Source of the DNA: Insolitispirillum peregrinum
GTDB lineage: Bacteria > Pseudomonadota > Alphaproteobacteria > Rhodospirillales > Rhodospirillaceae
Direction: 5' to 3'
Length of the DNA: 64,000 nucleotides
Assembly: GCF_900156605.1 (NCBI RefSeq)
Contig: NZ_FTOA01000001.1
Span: 868,001-932,000, forward strand
Shown here: in pieces, positions 1 through 8,909 of the stretch
Numbering within the stretch: the stretch's first letter is position 1
Layout: every line of letters begins with the position of its first letter
Program-made: the position numbers and the translations under genes
Notes under the pieces: model-generated
Seen by the model: only the letters and a program-made list of their open reading frames with translations
Told to the model about the DNA's origin: nothing
The model's database searches: none

Positions 1-124
1 GTCCCTCAACCGGCTGGTTGATGATACCAACCGGGGCCGGGATGATGCGGTCAAGGATATCCGCTCGGAAATCAAGCTGCTGGCTCGCACGCTGGCTGCC
101 ATTGCCGATGATAATCGCCGCTGA
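1..124 (+). CDS. C-terminal end of a MotA/TolQ/ExbB-type proton channel protein (partial)
   Basis: Only the last 40 codons are present; the frame opens at base 2 and ends at TGA 122-124. The visible residues are a charged, helical tail (ending IADDNRR). Sequence alone would not identify it. The call rests on context: the next gene, 33 bases downstream in the same direction, encodes an OmpA/MotB-like protein with a single N-terminal membrane helix, and in alphaproteobacteria such proteins are commonly paired with a MotA/TolQ/ExbB channel subunit. It is distinct from the true motAB pair at the other end of the window. Confidence 0.55.
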   Translation, partial: SLNRLVDDTNRGRDDAVKDIRSEIKLLARTLAAIADDNRR

Positions 125-157
125 TCCCTTCCCTTTCACCTCAAAGGAGACTTCGCC

Positions 158-1243
158 ATGCCGATGCGCCGTCGCCGCCAGCATAGCGTCGATATCTGGC
201 CCGGCTTTGTCGATGCCTTGGGAAATCTGCTGATTATCCTGATCTTCGTCCTGATGGTGTTTGTTGTGGCTCAGTTTTTCCTGGGCCAAACCCTGTCGGG
301 ACGAGAAGAAGCCCTGGCCCGCGTCACCCGGCAAATCACCGAGATGACCGACCTGTTGAACATGGAAAAATCCGCCAATGCCGATCTGCGGACCAGTGTC
401 TCCCGCCTGTCTTCGCAACTGGCCAGCGCCAACGCCCGCATTGAAGAACTGAGTGAAAACGAGCGCAGGAACGCCGAAGCCGGCCAGCGGCTGAACGATG
501 ACATTGCTGCCTTGCGGGCGCTGAAAGACAAGCTGGAACGGGAAATCACCGAAAAGGACCGCCAGCTTGCCGACCAAAGTGGTCGCCTGAATGAACAGAC
601 CCAGATTTCCGAGCAGGAACGGGCGCAAGCAGCCTTGCTGCGGGAACAACTGGCAGCGTTACAGCAGGAAATGGCCCGACTGGGTGATGCTCTGGATGCC
701 GCAGAAAAGACCAATAAAGAGCAGCAGGTGCAAATCTCTGATCTTGGGCGGCAACTGAACCGGGCGCTGGCCACCAAGGTGGCAGAGCTGCAAAAGTACC
801 GCTCTGAATTCTTTGGCCGCCTGCGTGGCCTGCTGGGGGATCGCAGCGATATTCGCATCGAAGGTGACCGCTTTGTCTTTCAGTCCGAAGTGCTGTTTGA
901 TACCGGCTCGGCCGAACTGAACCCCGAAGGGCAAAAACAGATTGCGGCTCTGGCCAGCACCCTCACCCAGCTGGCCAAGGAAATCCCCCCGGATATTGAC
1001 TGGATTCTGCGCGTTGACGGGCATACCGACCGCCGTCCGATCAATACCGCCCTGTTCCGCTCCAATTGGGATTTGTCGGCTGCCCGTGCGATTTCGGTGG
1101 TCAATTTCCTGTCGGCCCACGGCATCCCCCCACAGCGCCTTGCCGCAGCCGGATTTGGCGAATATCAGCCACTGGCAGCAGGCAACGACGAACCTTCGAT
1201 GCGCAAAAATCGCCGGATCGAGCTGAAACTGGATCAAAGATAG
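158..1243 (+). CDS. OmpA/MotB-like peptidoglycan-binding membrane protein
   Basis: A 361-residue protein anchored in the inner membrane by one helix (about residues 22-45), followed by a long Gln/Glu/Arg-rich coiled coil (about 50-220) and a C-terminal OmpA-like domain (about 235-361). The OmpA-type signature is visible in the segments FDTGSAELNPEG, VDGHTDRRPI and NRRIELKL. In this family the OmpA domain grips peptidoglycan while the helix works with a proton-channel partner, here probably the upstream partial gene. AAAGGAGA at 143-150 sits 7 bases before the ATG. The long coiled coil separates it from classical MotB, so a motor or envelope role other than flagellar rotation is possible. Confidence 0.85.
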   Translation: MPMRRRRQHSVDIWPGFVDALGNLLIILIFVLMVFVVAQFFLGQTLSGREEALARVTRQITEMTDLLNMEKSANADLRTSVSRLSSQLASANARIEELSENERRNAEAGQRLNDDIAALRALKDKLEREITEKDRQLADQSGRLNEQTQISEQERAQAALLREQLAALQQEMARLGDALDAAEKTNKEQQVQISDLGRQLNRALATKVAELQKYRSEFFGRLRGLLGDRSDIRIEGDRFVFQSEVLFDTGSAELNPEGQKQIAALASTLTQLAKEIPPDIDWILRVDGHTDRRPINTALFRSNWDLSAARAISVVNFLSAHGIPPQRLAAAGFGEYQPLAAGNDEPSMRKNRRIELKLDQR

Positions 1244-1274
1244 CCTTTACCTCCGTAAAACTGTAACTCGACCC

Positions 1275-1303
1275 TTGCGTTAGGGTCGGCTCTGGGATAT
1301 ACG
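1275..1303 (+). promoter_or_regulatory. Candidate sigma-70 promoter of rpmE
   Basis: TTGCGT (1275-1280) and TATACG (1298-1303) are separated by exactly 17 bases and lie 27 bases upstream of the rpmE start codon. This agrees well with a housekeeping promoter and a short leader. It has not been tested and rests on motif match and position only. Confidence 0.45.
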
Positions 1304-1329
1304 AACCGCTCGTTTCTGGAGAGCAGGCC

Positions 1330-1545
1330 ATGAAAAAAGACATCCATCCTGAATACCATGAGATCACCGTCACCATGACTGACGGTACCGAGTTCAAGAC
1401 CCGTTCGACCCTGAAGGGCGAAACCCTGCGTCTGGACATCGACCCGAAGTCGCATCCGGCTTGGACCGGTCAGCACCGCCTGATTGACACTGGCGGCCAG
1501 ATCGCCAAGTTCAACAAGCGTTTTGCTGCTTTCGGCCTGAAGTAA
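1330..1545 (+). CDS. rpmE: 50S ribosomal protein L31
   Basis: The 71-residue protein begins [19 protein letters not shown] and matches ribosomal protein L31, a small protein of the large subunit near the central protuberance that bridges to the small subunit. The CxxC zinc-binding cysteines of the zinc form are absent, so this is the zinc-independent type usual in alphaproteobacteria. GGAGAGC at 1318-1324 serves as ribosome-binding site. The gene stands alone, with its own candidate promoter and a strong terminator 65 bases after the stop codon. Confidence 0.95.
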   Translation: MKKDIHPEYHEITVTMTDGTEFKTRSTLKGETLRLDIDPKSHPAWTGQHRLIDTGGQIAKFNKRFAAFGLK

Positions 1546-1610
1546 GACCCAGGCCGATTCAGGGACATGTGACCTGCGTCGGCCCGTCTTGATGATGCCA
1601 AAGACTTGAA

Positions 1611-1652
1611 AGCCTTGCGCCCGATCCTGACAGGTCGGGCGCAAGGCTTTTT
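1611..1652 (+). terminator. Rho-independent terminator of rpmE
   Basis: A perfect 14-bp stem (1611-1624 with 1635-1648, arm AGCCTTGCGCCCGA) encloses a 10-base loop and runs into a T-rich tract at 1648-1652. It lies downstream of rpmE in the correct orientation. Confidence 0.85.
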
Positions 1653-1966
1653 CGCCTGCCCTCGCACTGCGGATCGTATCAGGATGGCCCCTGTCCAGGC
1701 GTCGAGCTTGCCAAAACATGGCCGAAAGGCGCTTTTCTGCCAGACCTGCGAAACCTTTCTGCTATGATGGGCGACAGGTGCCATTGCTGTTCTGACGATA
1801 AACATCGTATAGTCCATAAGAACCAGTCCATAGCATGAAAGGTGGGCACTGTTTTTTCAGAAAAGACGATTTCAGGGCACCTGTCTGGCTCGTGCTGAGC
1901 CGGGTGACTTTCATTCTGTAGCCCCCTGTGTGCGCAGCCCTTACCATTTAGCAGGAACACGGACGT
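1653..1966. other. Intergenic stretch with no recognisable gene
   Basis: About 310 bases between the rpmE terminator and the next start codon. No open frame here resembles a protein. It presumably holds the promoter of the downstream membrane protein gene, but I see no convincing -35/-10 pair. CAGGAA at 1951-1956 is the likely ribosome-binding site of that gene. Confidence 0.5.
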
Positions 1967-3085
1967 ATGCCGGCTATCGTTCACTATGAAGTCTATTCGT
2001 ATGATGTCCGCGGCTGGACGCTGGAAACGCGCTACCCCAGCACCGAGCGTGAAACCGCCATCAACGAGGCAAAAGTCCTGGAGATGACCCTGAGCCGTCC
2101 GGTGAAGGTCATCCGCGAGACCTATTACACGGAAAGCAATCTCAGCGAAGAGACGGTTACTTTTGTCGGGCGGATCAAGCCTCAGGCTCAGGCACCACGG
2201 CGCTCGAAGGTGGGCGGATATGCCGGCGGTCCGATTGGCGGCAGCAGTGCAGGCACAGCAGGGGCACCTCCGTTCCTGACGCCTGCCCAGAAAGCCAAGC
2301 AGACCGCCGACTTCATGTTCCGCGTGCTGGTGGTCATGATTGGGTCGCTGACTGTTTCCGTGCTGGGAACCGCAGTGGCATCGATGCTGATCAATCGCTA
2401 TTCGATGGTTGGCGTCTCGCTGCTGCCATCCAGCAACTCTCTGGTCCTGTTCCTGATCTTCCTCAGCCTGTTCCTGATTACCGCCGTGCCGCTGGTCATG
2501 CTGTACGTGCCGCTGGATGTCCTGCTCGGCCCCAAAAAGGGCAAACGGGCGGGATCCAGCACGTTCTCGATGCCGCTGGATCTCGACAAGGAACCAACGC
2601 CAACCGAGGACGGCAACACCACACCCTATCCCCGTCTCAGCAACCCGACCGATGTTGTCGATGCCGTCATTGCATCCCAGAATGACGATGACAGCAACAA
2701 CCGCATGTCTGCCACCCTCCATCAGGAGAAAGAAGCCGAAGCGGCAAAGCAGCAGGCCGCTGCCGCCCAGCAGATCGAGGCCGAAAAAGCCCGACGTGCC
2801 GAAGAAGAGCGGCAGCGCATCGAAGCATCGACCAAAGAGCAGCAGGAGCGGGATGCGGTCATCGCCAACCTTACGGCCAGCCTTGCCACAGGGGATGACA
2901 CTGCGACAGCTCCTGCGCAAGCAACGGCGGCCTTTGATGACTTTGAGCCCTTTGACCCGAACAGGATGAAAGCCCCCCTGCCCGGTGAACCCGGCTGGGA
3001 TGAATGGGTTGCCACGCAGGAAGGACTGGACGACGATGCAGGGGCACTCCAGCCCCAAGAAGTCCTCGGTCATCCCGGACAATGA
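1967..3085 (+). CDS. Conserved hypothetical membrane protein upstream of a cyclase
   Basis: I do not recognise a named family. The 372-residue protein has a soluble N-terminal part (about 1-110), two hydrophobic helices (about 120-147 and 162-188), and a long charged C-terminal part with a Lys/Glu/Ala/Gln-rich coiled coil (about 245-300) and an acidic tail ending in a Pro/Gly-rich segment. The two helices and coiled coil suggest an inner-membrane scaffold or sensor. The next gene, a class III nucleotide cyclase, starts inside or just past its 3' end, so the two are probably translationally coupled and may act together; that functional link is inference. Confidence 0.7.
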   Translation: MPAIVHYEVYSYDVRGWTLETRYPSTERETAINEAKVLEMTLSRPVKVIRETYYTESNLSEETVTFVGRIKPQAQAPRRSKVGGYAGGPIGGSSAGTAGAPPFLTPAQKAKQTADFMFRVLVVMIGSLTVSVLGTAVASMLINRYSMVGVSLLPSSNSLVLFLIFLSLFLITAVPLVMLYVPLDVLLGPKKGKRAGSSTFSMPLDLDKEPTPTEDGNTTPYPRLSNPTDVVDAVIASQNDDDSNNRMSATLHQEKEAEAAKQQAAAAQQIEAEKARRAEEERQRIEASTKEQQERDAVIANLTASLATGDDTATAPAQATAAFDDFEPFDPNRMKAPLPGEPGWDEWVATQEGLDDDAGALQPQEVLGHPGQ

Positions 3086-4178
3086 GCAAGGCATGTCCCA
3101 GGCCCGTCTGGTGATCATGAAATTCCTGGGGGGAGCGGTCAATGCGATCAAGATGACCCACCCCCAACTGGATGCCTACAACAAGTTCGGCGTCAACCTG
3201 TATATGGCCGGAGCCTGCGAGCTGCTGGGCGAGCACAAGAAAATCTCACCCGAACAACGCAATATGCTCATTCAGGAGACTGTTGAGGTTATCGGGACAA
3301 GGCCAGAGCAAGCCCGCCACATGATTTCCCGTCTGGATGGCTACCGCAAGGAAGGTCGTTACCGCCAGATGATCAATGCCGGTCGTGTTGCCATGGATCG
3401 CCATATTCACGGCAGCGGCGACCCGTTCATGGCGATCGGCGGCATCATGAAAGACTGGAATACGCCCCAGTCCCAGCAGGTCGCGGCAACATCGGTCACC
3501 ATCCTGTTTACCGACATGGTTGGCTCGACCGACATGACCCAGACGATCGGTGATTCCGCTGCTCAGGACATCATCCGCGCCCATAATTTTATTGTTCGGG
3601 CCGCGCTGTCGCACCATAACGGCAAGGAAGTCAAGCATACCGGCGATGGCATCATGGCCAGCTTTGATTCCCCCACCGATGCTGTTGGGGCCGCCATCGA
3701 GATTCAACAGCGCGCCCGCGAGCATAACGTAAAATGGCCCAAACTTTCTCTGGGCCTGCGGATTGGCATGAATACCGGCGAACCGATCATCGAGGAAAAC
3801 GACTACTTCGGAACCACGGTACAAATCGCAGCCCGCGTCTGCGCCGCCGCCGGAGCCGACCAGATATGGCTCTCCGCCGATACCCGTGCCCTGATTCCGC
3901 CCGCCTCTGGCATGCGTTTTCACAGCCACGGGGCACAGCGCCTGAAAGGGGTCAAGGCCCCGCATGAGCTGTTTGAAGTCTTGTGGACCGAAGAGCGTGC
4001 TCAGGAACTGGACCGCCTGAAGCTGCGCCGTGAAGAGATGGGGCAGCAAAAGACCGCTCAGGTGGCTCCCCGTCCGGCAGCCCCGTCCGTTCTGCCAACC
4101 CCTTACAGCCCGGAAGAAACCGCGCGTGCGCGCGAAGCCGCCCGGCAGCATTTACAGCATGATGGCGGAAAGCGGTGA
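3036..4178 (+). CDS. Class III adenylate/guanylate cyclase
   Basis: A 380-residue soluble cyclase. An N-terminal helical region (about 20-140) precedes a class III catalytic domain (about 145-320). Metal-binding aspartates are in FTDMVGSTD and HTGDGIMASF, and the transition-state region reads GTTVQIAARV, with Gln where many cyclases have Asn. A proline-rich tail follows. The family makes cAMP or cGMP; the substrate cannot be told here. GGAAGGA at 3019-3025 lies about 10 bases before the chosen ATG at 3036, which overlaps the upstream gene by 50 bases. An ATG at 3093, eight bases after the upstream stop, is an alternative, and conserved sequence begins about there. Confidence 0.85.
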   Translation: MQGHSSPKKSSVIPDNEQGMSQARLVIMKFLGGAVNAIKMTHPQLDAYNKFGVNLYMAGACELLGEHKKISPEQRNMLIQETVEVIGTRPEQARHMISRLDGYRKEGRYRQMINAGRVAMDRHIHGSGDPFMAIGGIMKDWNTPQSQQVAATSVTILFTDMVGSTDMTQTIGDSAAQDIIRAHNFIVRAALSHHNGKEVKHTGDGIMASFDSPTDAVGAAIEIQQRAREHNVKWPKLSLGLRIGMNTGEPIIEENDYFGTTVQIAARVCAAAGADQIWLSADTRALIPPASGMRFHSHGAQRLKGVKAPHELFEVLWTEERAQELDRLKLRREEMGQQKTAQVAPRPAAPSVLPTPYSPEETARAREAARQHLQHDGGKR

Positions 4179-4180
4179 AA

Positions 4181-4387
4181 GACGCGTCACAGGACACGAC
4201 AGTTGGTAGGGAATAGCGGACTGCCGTCCACACCTGCCCGGGGCCTCCGGCCCCGAACGTTCACTTAGGGACGATGCCCCCGGACCCTTATTTCCTCTTT
4301 CAATATCAAATTAATGGGGTCTGGGGCCTTAAGGCCCCAGCGAGGTGTGGAGCAGCGCTCCACATTACTGTTGTGTACCATGGCGTC
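4181..4387. repeat. Type A multi-hairpin repeat, copy 1, with terminal inverted repeats
   Basis: This non-coding block lies between the convergent cyclase and uup genes. About 175 bases match, in inverted orientation, the block at 24161-24336. It contains GC-rich hairpins (TGGAGCAGCGCTCCA, GGGGCCTTAAGGCCCC, a long stem around GACCCCATT, GGGGCCTCCGGCCCC). Its ends form imperfect inverted repeats: 4181-4203 and the complement of 4367-4387 share GACGC..CA..GG.ACAC.ACAGT. A further 22 bases (4388-4409, containing TTTAACGCACAC) match the tail of the type B element near 24340-24364. Origin as a small non-autonomous mobile element is inference. Confidence 0.75.
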
Positions 4388-4422
4388 AGATTTAACGCAC
4401 ACTGGTCCAAGACTATAAAATC

Positions 4423-6243
4423 TCAGCCGCCGTTTTCCAGCTCTTCCCGCAGCATCTCGATTTCCAGCCATTGCTCTTCGGCCTCCGCCAGAGCAGCCTT
4501 TTTGACCGTCAAGCTATCGACAGTCTTCTGGAACTCGGCAGGATTGCGGTTGAACAGCGTGGGGTCCGCCATGGTTTTTTCCAGTGCGGCAATTTCCTTT
4601 TCCAGCTTGGCCATCGCCTTCGGCAGCTCTTCCAGAGCCCGCTGATGCTTGTAAGACAGCTTGGCCGAAGAAGGCTTGTTGCCACGCGGCTTGTCACCAC
4701 CAGCGGATTTTTCCTCGCTCCTGGCCGCCTTAGCCGGGGCTTCGGGTTTCGGACGCTGCCGCTCGTAATCGGCATAGCCACCCGGGTACTCGCGCACCAC
4801 GCCCTGCCCTTCAAAGGCGATGGTCGATGTGACCACCCGGTCGAGGAAGTCACGATCGTGGCTGACCAGCACCAGCGTTCCGTCGTAATCGGCCAGCACG
4901 TCCTGCAACAGGTCGAGCGTGTCCATGTCGAGGTCATTGGTCGGTTCGTCGAGGATCAGGAAGTTTGATGACTTGGCCAACGCTTTGGCCAGCAACAGGC
5001 GATTGCGCTCGCCTCCTGACAGGCTTCCTACCGGGCTGCGGGCCTGGCGGTCATCGAACAGGAAATCACGCATATAGCTGACGACATGGCGCAAGCGACC
5101 ACGAACATCAATGCTGTCTCCGCCACTGTCGGCCAGCGTATCCCAGACCGTCCTGTTGGGGTCGAGCGCACTGCGGGTTTGGTCAAGGTAGACCATTTCC
5201 AGATTGGTCCCCAACCGCACGTCGCCGCCATCGGGCTGCAACTGTCCGGTCAGAATCTTCAGCAGGGTCGACTTGCCTGCCCCGTTCGGGCCAATGATCC
5301 CCAGTTTATCGCCACGCAGAATACGGGTTGAAAAGGGTTTCAGAATCTCGCGTCCTTCAAAGGACTTGAAAATTCCCTCAACCTCGACCACCAGCTTGCC
5401 CGATGTCGGTCCACTGTCGGCATCCATCTTCACGCTGCCGGTGCGGGCAACCATCGCCGCCCGCTCGCTGCGCATATCCTGCAATCGCCGCATCCGCCCC
5501 ATGTTGCGGGTCCGGCGTGCCTTGATCCCTTGCCGGGACCAGGCAATTTCCTGCTCGATCAACTTATCAAACTTGGCCGTCTCGGTGGCCTCGCGCTCGA
5601 GGATGTCTTCGCTCCAGCTTTCAAACTGCACAAAGCCCGCCTCCAGCCGGCGGACAATGCCGCGATCCAGCCAGAACGTCACTCCTGTCAACCGGTTCAG
5701 AAAAGCGCGATCGTGGGAAATCAGCACAAAGCCACCGCGATAGGCCAGCAGCTTTTCTTCCAGCCACTGAATGGTCGGCAGATCAAGGTGGTTGGTCGGT
5801 TCATCCAGCAGCAGGATGTCCGGCTCGCCTACCAGAATGCGGGCAATCGCCGCGCGACGCTTTTCCCCGCCGGACAGGGTGGTCGGGTCGCAGTGCGGGT
5901 CCAGCTTGACCTCATCAATCAGGATGTCGACCTTGTGCAGCTCGTCCAGATGATCGCCAAGCCCGCCAGCGACGTAATCATGCAGGGTCGCATAGCCCGA
6001 TGGGTCAGGTTCCTGCGGCAGATAGGCAATCCGCACGCCCGGTTGCAGGAACAGCTCCCCCTCCTCGGCATCGACCAGCCCGGCCATCACCTTGAGCAGG
6101 GTCGATTTCCCCGAGCCATTCCGGCCCACCAGACAGACACGATCACCGCGCCCGACCGAACAATCCACGCCGGTAAACAGGGGGTTCCCACCAAATCCGA
6201 GACGAATATTGCGCAGCGTCAGTAACGGGGGCGGAGCGGCCAC
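4423..6243 (-). CDS. uup: ABC-F family ATPase Uup
   Basis: The 606-residue protein has two ATP-binding cassettes and no membrane domain, the ABC-F layout. Walker A motifs read GRNGSGKST (about 41) and GPNGAGKST (about 318), with signatures LSGGEKRR and LSGGERNR. An Arg-rich linker joins the cassettes and a C-terminal coiled coil (about 540-606) matches the DNA- or RNA-binding tail of Uup. Members act on ribosomes, and Uup also affects precise excision of transposons. The start is GTG with AAGGAA upstream. It lies 77 bases after glgP, and its stop is close to the type A repeat. Confidence 0.9.
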   Translation of the reverse strand: MAAPPPLLTLRNIRLGFGGNPLFTGVDCSVGRGDRVCLVGRNGSGKSTLLKVMAGLVDAEEGELFLQPGVRIAYLPQEPDPSGYATLHDYVAGGLGDHLDELHKVDILIDEVKLDPHCDPTTLSGGEKRRAAIARILVGEPDILLLDEPTNHLDLPTIQWLEEKLLAYRGGFVLISHDRAFLNRLTGVTFWLDRGIVRRLEAGFVQFESWSEDILEREATETAKFDKLIEQEIAWSRQGIKARRTRNMGRMRRLQDMRSERAAMVARTGSVKMDADSGPTSGKLVVEVEGIFKSFEGREILKPFSTRILRGDKLGIIGPNGAGKSTLLKILTGQLQPDGGDVRLGTNLEMVYLDQTRSALDPNRTVWDTLADSGGDSIDVRGRLRHVVSYMRDFLFDDRQARSPVGSLSGGERNRLLLAKALAKSSNFLILDEPTNDLDMDTLDLLQDVLADYDGTLVLVSHDRDFLDRVVTSTIAFEGQGVVREYPGGYADYERQRPKPEAPAKAARSEEKSAGGDKPRGNKPSSAKLSYKHQRALEELPKAMAKLEKEIAALEKTMADPTLFNRNPAEFQKTVDSLTVKKAALAEAEEQWLEIEMLREELENGG

Positions 6244-6293
6244 GGGCTATTTCCTTGTTTCAAGACAATCAACGGCAAGGGTGTTCAGGGCTA

Positions 6294-6313
6294 TCAGGGG
6301 CCACAGCCCCTGA
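6294..6313. other. GC-rich hairpin between glgP and uup
   Basis: TCAGGGGC (6294-6301) pairs with GCCCCTGA (6306-6313) around a 4-base loop in the glgP-uup gap. There is no T-run on the minus strand, so it is more likely a processing, pausing or weak stop site than a full intrinsic terminator. Confidence 0.4.
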
Positions 6314-6320
6314 ACGCACG

Positions 6321-8846
6321 CTAATTCCTTTGTTCCCCCAGAGCATAGGGGCTGGTGCCGTGTACGTCCCATATCTCGCGGGCGTAATCAAGTATCGTCG
6401 CATCGGCCGAGAATTTCCCCATTCGGGCAACAGTCAGGATCGCTTTCCGTGTCCAGTCCCCCTGCTGGAGATAAGCCGCATCCACACGGTCCTGACAGGC
6501 GATATAGTCGCCATAATCTGCCAGCACGCGATACCGGTCACCACCACTGGTCAGGCTGTCAAACAGTGGCTTGAAGGCATCCGGCTCGCCGGGAGAAAAG
6601 GCTCCGTTCCGCACCATCTCCAGGGCCTCGGCCAGTTCATGGTTATCCCGGTAGATGGCCCATGGATCGTATCCATCACGGACGGTCGCGGCCACCTGAT
6701 CCGCCGACAGGCCAAAGAAGAACAGGTTTTCCTCCCCGACTTCTTCGGCGATTTCGATGGTCGCGCCATCGCGGGTTCCGATGGTCAGCGCGCCATTGAG
6801 GGCCAGCTTCATGTTGCCAGTCCCCGAAGCTTCGGTGCCAGCCGTCGAAATCTGCTGGGACAGCTCGGCGGCCGGAATGATCAGCTCGGCTGTCGAAACA
6901 TCGTAGTTGGGAACAAACAGAACCCTTAATGCATCACGGGAGCGGGGGTCACGGTTCACCACATCGGCCACGGCCAGAATCAAGCGGATGGTCAGCTTGG
7001 CCAGAACATAGCCCGGTGCGGCCTTGCCTGCAAAGACCACCGTCCGTGGAACCACATTCTGCCGAAACTGACGCTGGCACAAACGGTTATAGCGGGTAAT
7101 GACGTGCAGCACGTTCAGAATTTGCCGCTTGTATTCGTGAATTCGTTTGATCTGAACATCGAACAGGCTGTCAGGATGGATCACCGCCCCCAGCGAACGA
7201 CTGGCGAACAGGGCCAGACGCCGTTTGTTGGCCTGCTTGATGCTCAGGAATTCATCCCGGAATGCACTGTCATCCGCCAACGGCAGCAAGGCGCGCAGTC
7301 GGTCAAGGTTGGTTTGCCAACCGTCCCCGATACTGTGGGTGATCAGGCGGGCCAGCGGACGATTGGCTTGGTTCAACCAGCGACGCGGCGTGATCCCATT
7401 GGTCTTGTTGACAATTTTCCCAGGGTACAACTGTTCGAAATCAGCAAAAATGCCGTTTTTCATCAGCTCGGTATGCAGATTGGCCACACCGTTGACGTGA
7501 TGACTGCCCACCACCGCCAGATGGCTCATCCGAACACGCCGCTCGCCGCTTTCATCAATCAGCGACATCCGCCGGACCAGATCATCATCACCCGGTCGCA
7601 ACTGACGGATTTCGGCCAGAAAAACCGCGTTGATGTCATAAATAATCTGCAGATGACGCGGTAACAGGGCCTCGAACACCGCCACCGGCCATGTTTCCAA
7701 AGCCTCGGGCAGCAGCGTGTGATTGGTGTACGAGAACACCCCTTTGCAGATGGTCCAGGCATCAGCCCACGGGCAATGGTGCTCATCCAGCAACAACCGC
7801 ATCAGCTCGGCCACGGCAATTGCCGGGTGCGTATCATTCAGCTGAATGGCAACCTTTTGCGGCATCAGGTCGAAATCGTCATCCTGCTCGCGGCGGAAAC
7901 GACGCAGAATGTCTTGCAGCGATGCCGAGGAGAAAAAATATTCCTGCTTGAAGCGCAAGATGCGCCCTTGCTGAGTGCTGTCGTTGGGGTACAGCACACG
8001 AGACAGGCTTTCCGAGTCCACTTCGGCCCTGACCGCATCAAGGTATTCACCCTTGTTGAACTGGACCAGATCAAAGCCATGGGAGGCCCGTGCGGCCCAC
8101 AAGCGGATCGAGTTGGCAGAAAACCCCCCATATCCGGGCACCGCCATGTCTACCGCCACCGCCATCAGTTCTTCGGCGGGATGCCAACGGAAAAAGGGCC
8201 GACCAAGGGCGTCCTGCCCCTGCTCTACCCAGCCACCGAAACGGATCGGATGCGTATATTCAGGCCGCTCGAATTCCCACGGGTTCCCATGGGTCAGCCA
8301 GTTTTCCGGCAGTTCGATCTGCTGACCATCGCGGATTTCCTGCCGGAACATGCCATGATGATAGTGGATACCATAGCCAACACCGGCAATCCCCAGTGTT
8401 GCCATGCTGTCCATGAAACAGGCTGCCAGACGCCCCAGCCCACCATTCCCAAGCGCCGCCTCTGGCTCTTCGGTTTTGATCCCCCCAAAGTCCAGACCCA
8501 TGTCGGCAAAGGTCGCAAGGCACACATCCCACATGCCAACGGCAAGCAGGTTGCTTTCCAGCGACCGCCCCATCAGGAACTCAAGGGAAAGATAATAAAC
8601 CTGCTTGCTGTCCGCATGGGCTGCGGCCCGCACGCTGTCCATCCACGTTTCGACCAGCATGTCCCGCACAGCCAGCGCGGTCACCTGATACCAGTCGTTC
8701 GAGGTCGCCGTTTCCGGATTTTTGGCACGCGAATGCTTCAGGTGGCTGAACAGACGACGCTTGAAAGCGTCAATATCGTTCTGAGCAACCGGATCCCACC
8801 CATCTGTAACCAGAGACTGCGGTACGGAAGGAAACGGGCTGTCCAT
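6321..8846 (-). CDS. glgP: Glycogen/alpha-glucan phosphorylase
   Basis: The enzyme releases glucose 1-phosphate from the non-reducing ends of glycogen or maltodextrin, using pyridoxal phosphate. At 841 residues it has the family's usual length. The PLP lysine lies in EASGTGNMKLALNGA, followed by TIGTRDGATIEI, and the N-terminal half carries ALGNGGLGRLAACF. The chosen ATG at 8846 follows AGGAGG at good spacing; the longer reading to 8891 has no such site. No other glycogen gene is in the window. It follows the hemerythrin fusion gene by 63 bases and may share its transcript. Confidence 0.95.
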   Translation of the reverse strand: MDSPFPSVPQSLVTDGWDPVAQNDIDAFKRRLFSHLKHSRAKNPETATSNDWYQVTALAVRDMLVETWMDSVRAAAHADSKQVYYLSLEFLMGRSLESNLLAVGMWDVCLATFADMGLDFGGIKTEEPEAALGNGGLGRLAACFMDSMATLGIAGVGYGIHYHHGMFRQEIRDGQQIELPENWLTHGNPWEFERPEYTHPIRFGGWVEQGQDALGRPFFRWHPAEELMAVAVDMAVPGYGGFSANSIRLWAARASHGFDLVQFNKGEYLDAVRAEVDSESLSRVLYPNDSTQQGRILRFKQEYFFSSASLQDILRRFRREQDDDFDLMPQKVAIQLNDTHPAIAVAELMRLLLDEHHCPWADAWTICKGVFSYTNHTLLPEALETWPVAVFEALLPRHLQIIYDINAVFLAEIRQLRPGDDDLVRRMSLIDESGERRVRMSHLAVVGSHHVNGVANLHTELMKNGIFADFEQLYPGKIVNKTNGITPRRWLNQANRPLARLITHSIGDGWQTNLDRLRALLPLADDSAFRDEFLSIKQANKRRLALFASRSLGAVIHPDSLFDVQIKRIHEYKRQILNVLHVITRYNRLCQRQFRQNVVPRTVVFAGKAAPGYVLAKLTIRLILAVADVVNRDPRSRDALRVLFVPNYDVSTAELIIPAAELSQQISTAGTEASGTGNMKLALNGALTIGTRDGATIEIAEEVGEENLFFFGLSADQVAATVRDGYDPWAIYRDNHELAEALEMVRNGAFSPGEPDAFKPLFDSLTSGGDRYRVLADYGDYIACQDRVDAAYLQQGDWTRKAILTVARMGKFSADATILDYAREIWDVHGTSPYALGEQRN

Positions 8847-8909
8847 GGCAGTATCCTCCTGCGACGGGTCATGTCCCTGACACGATTGCATCCCGGACGC
8901 TATTCCGCG

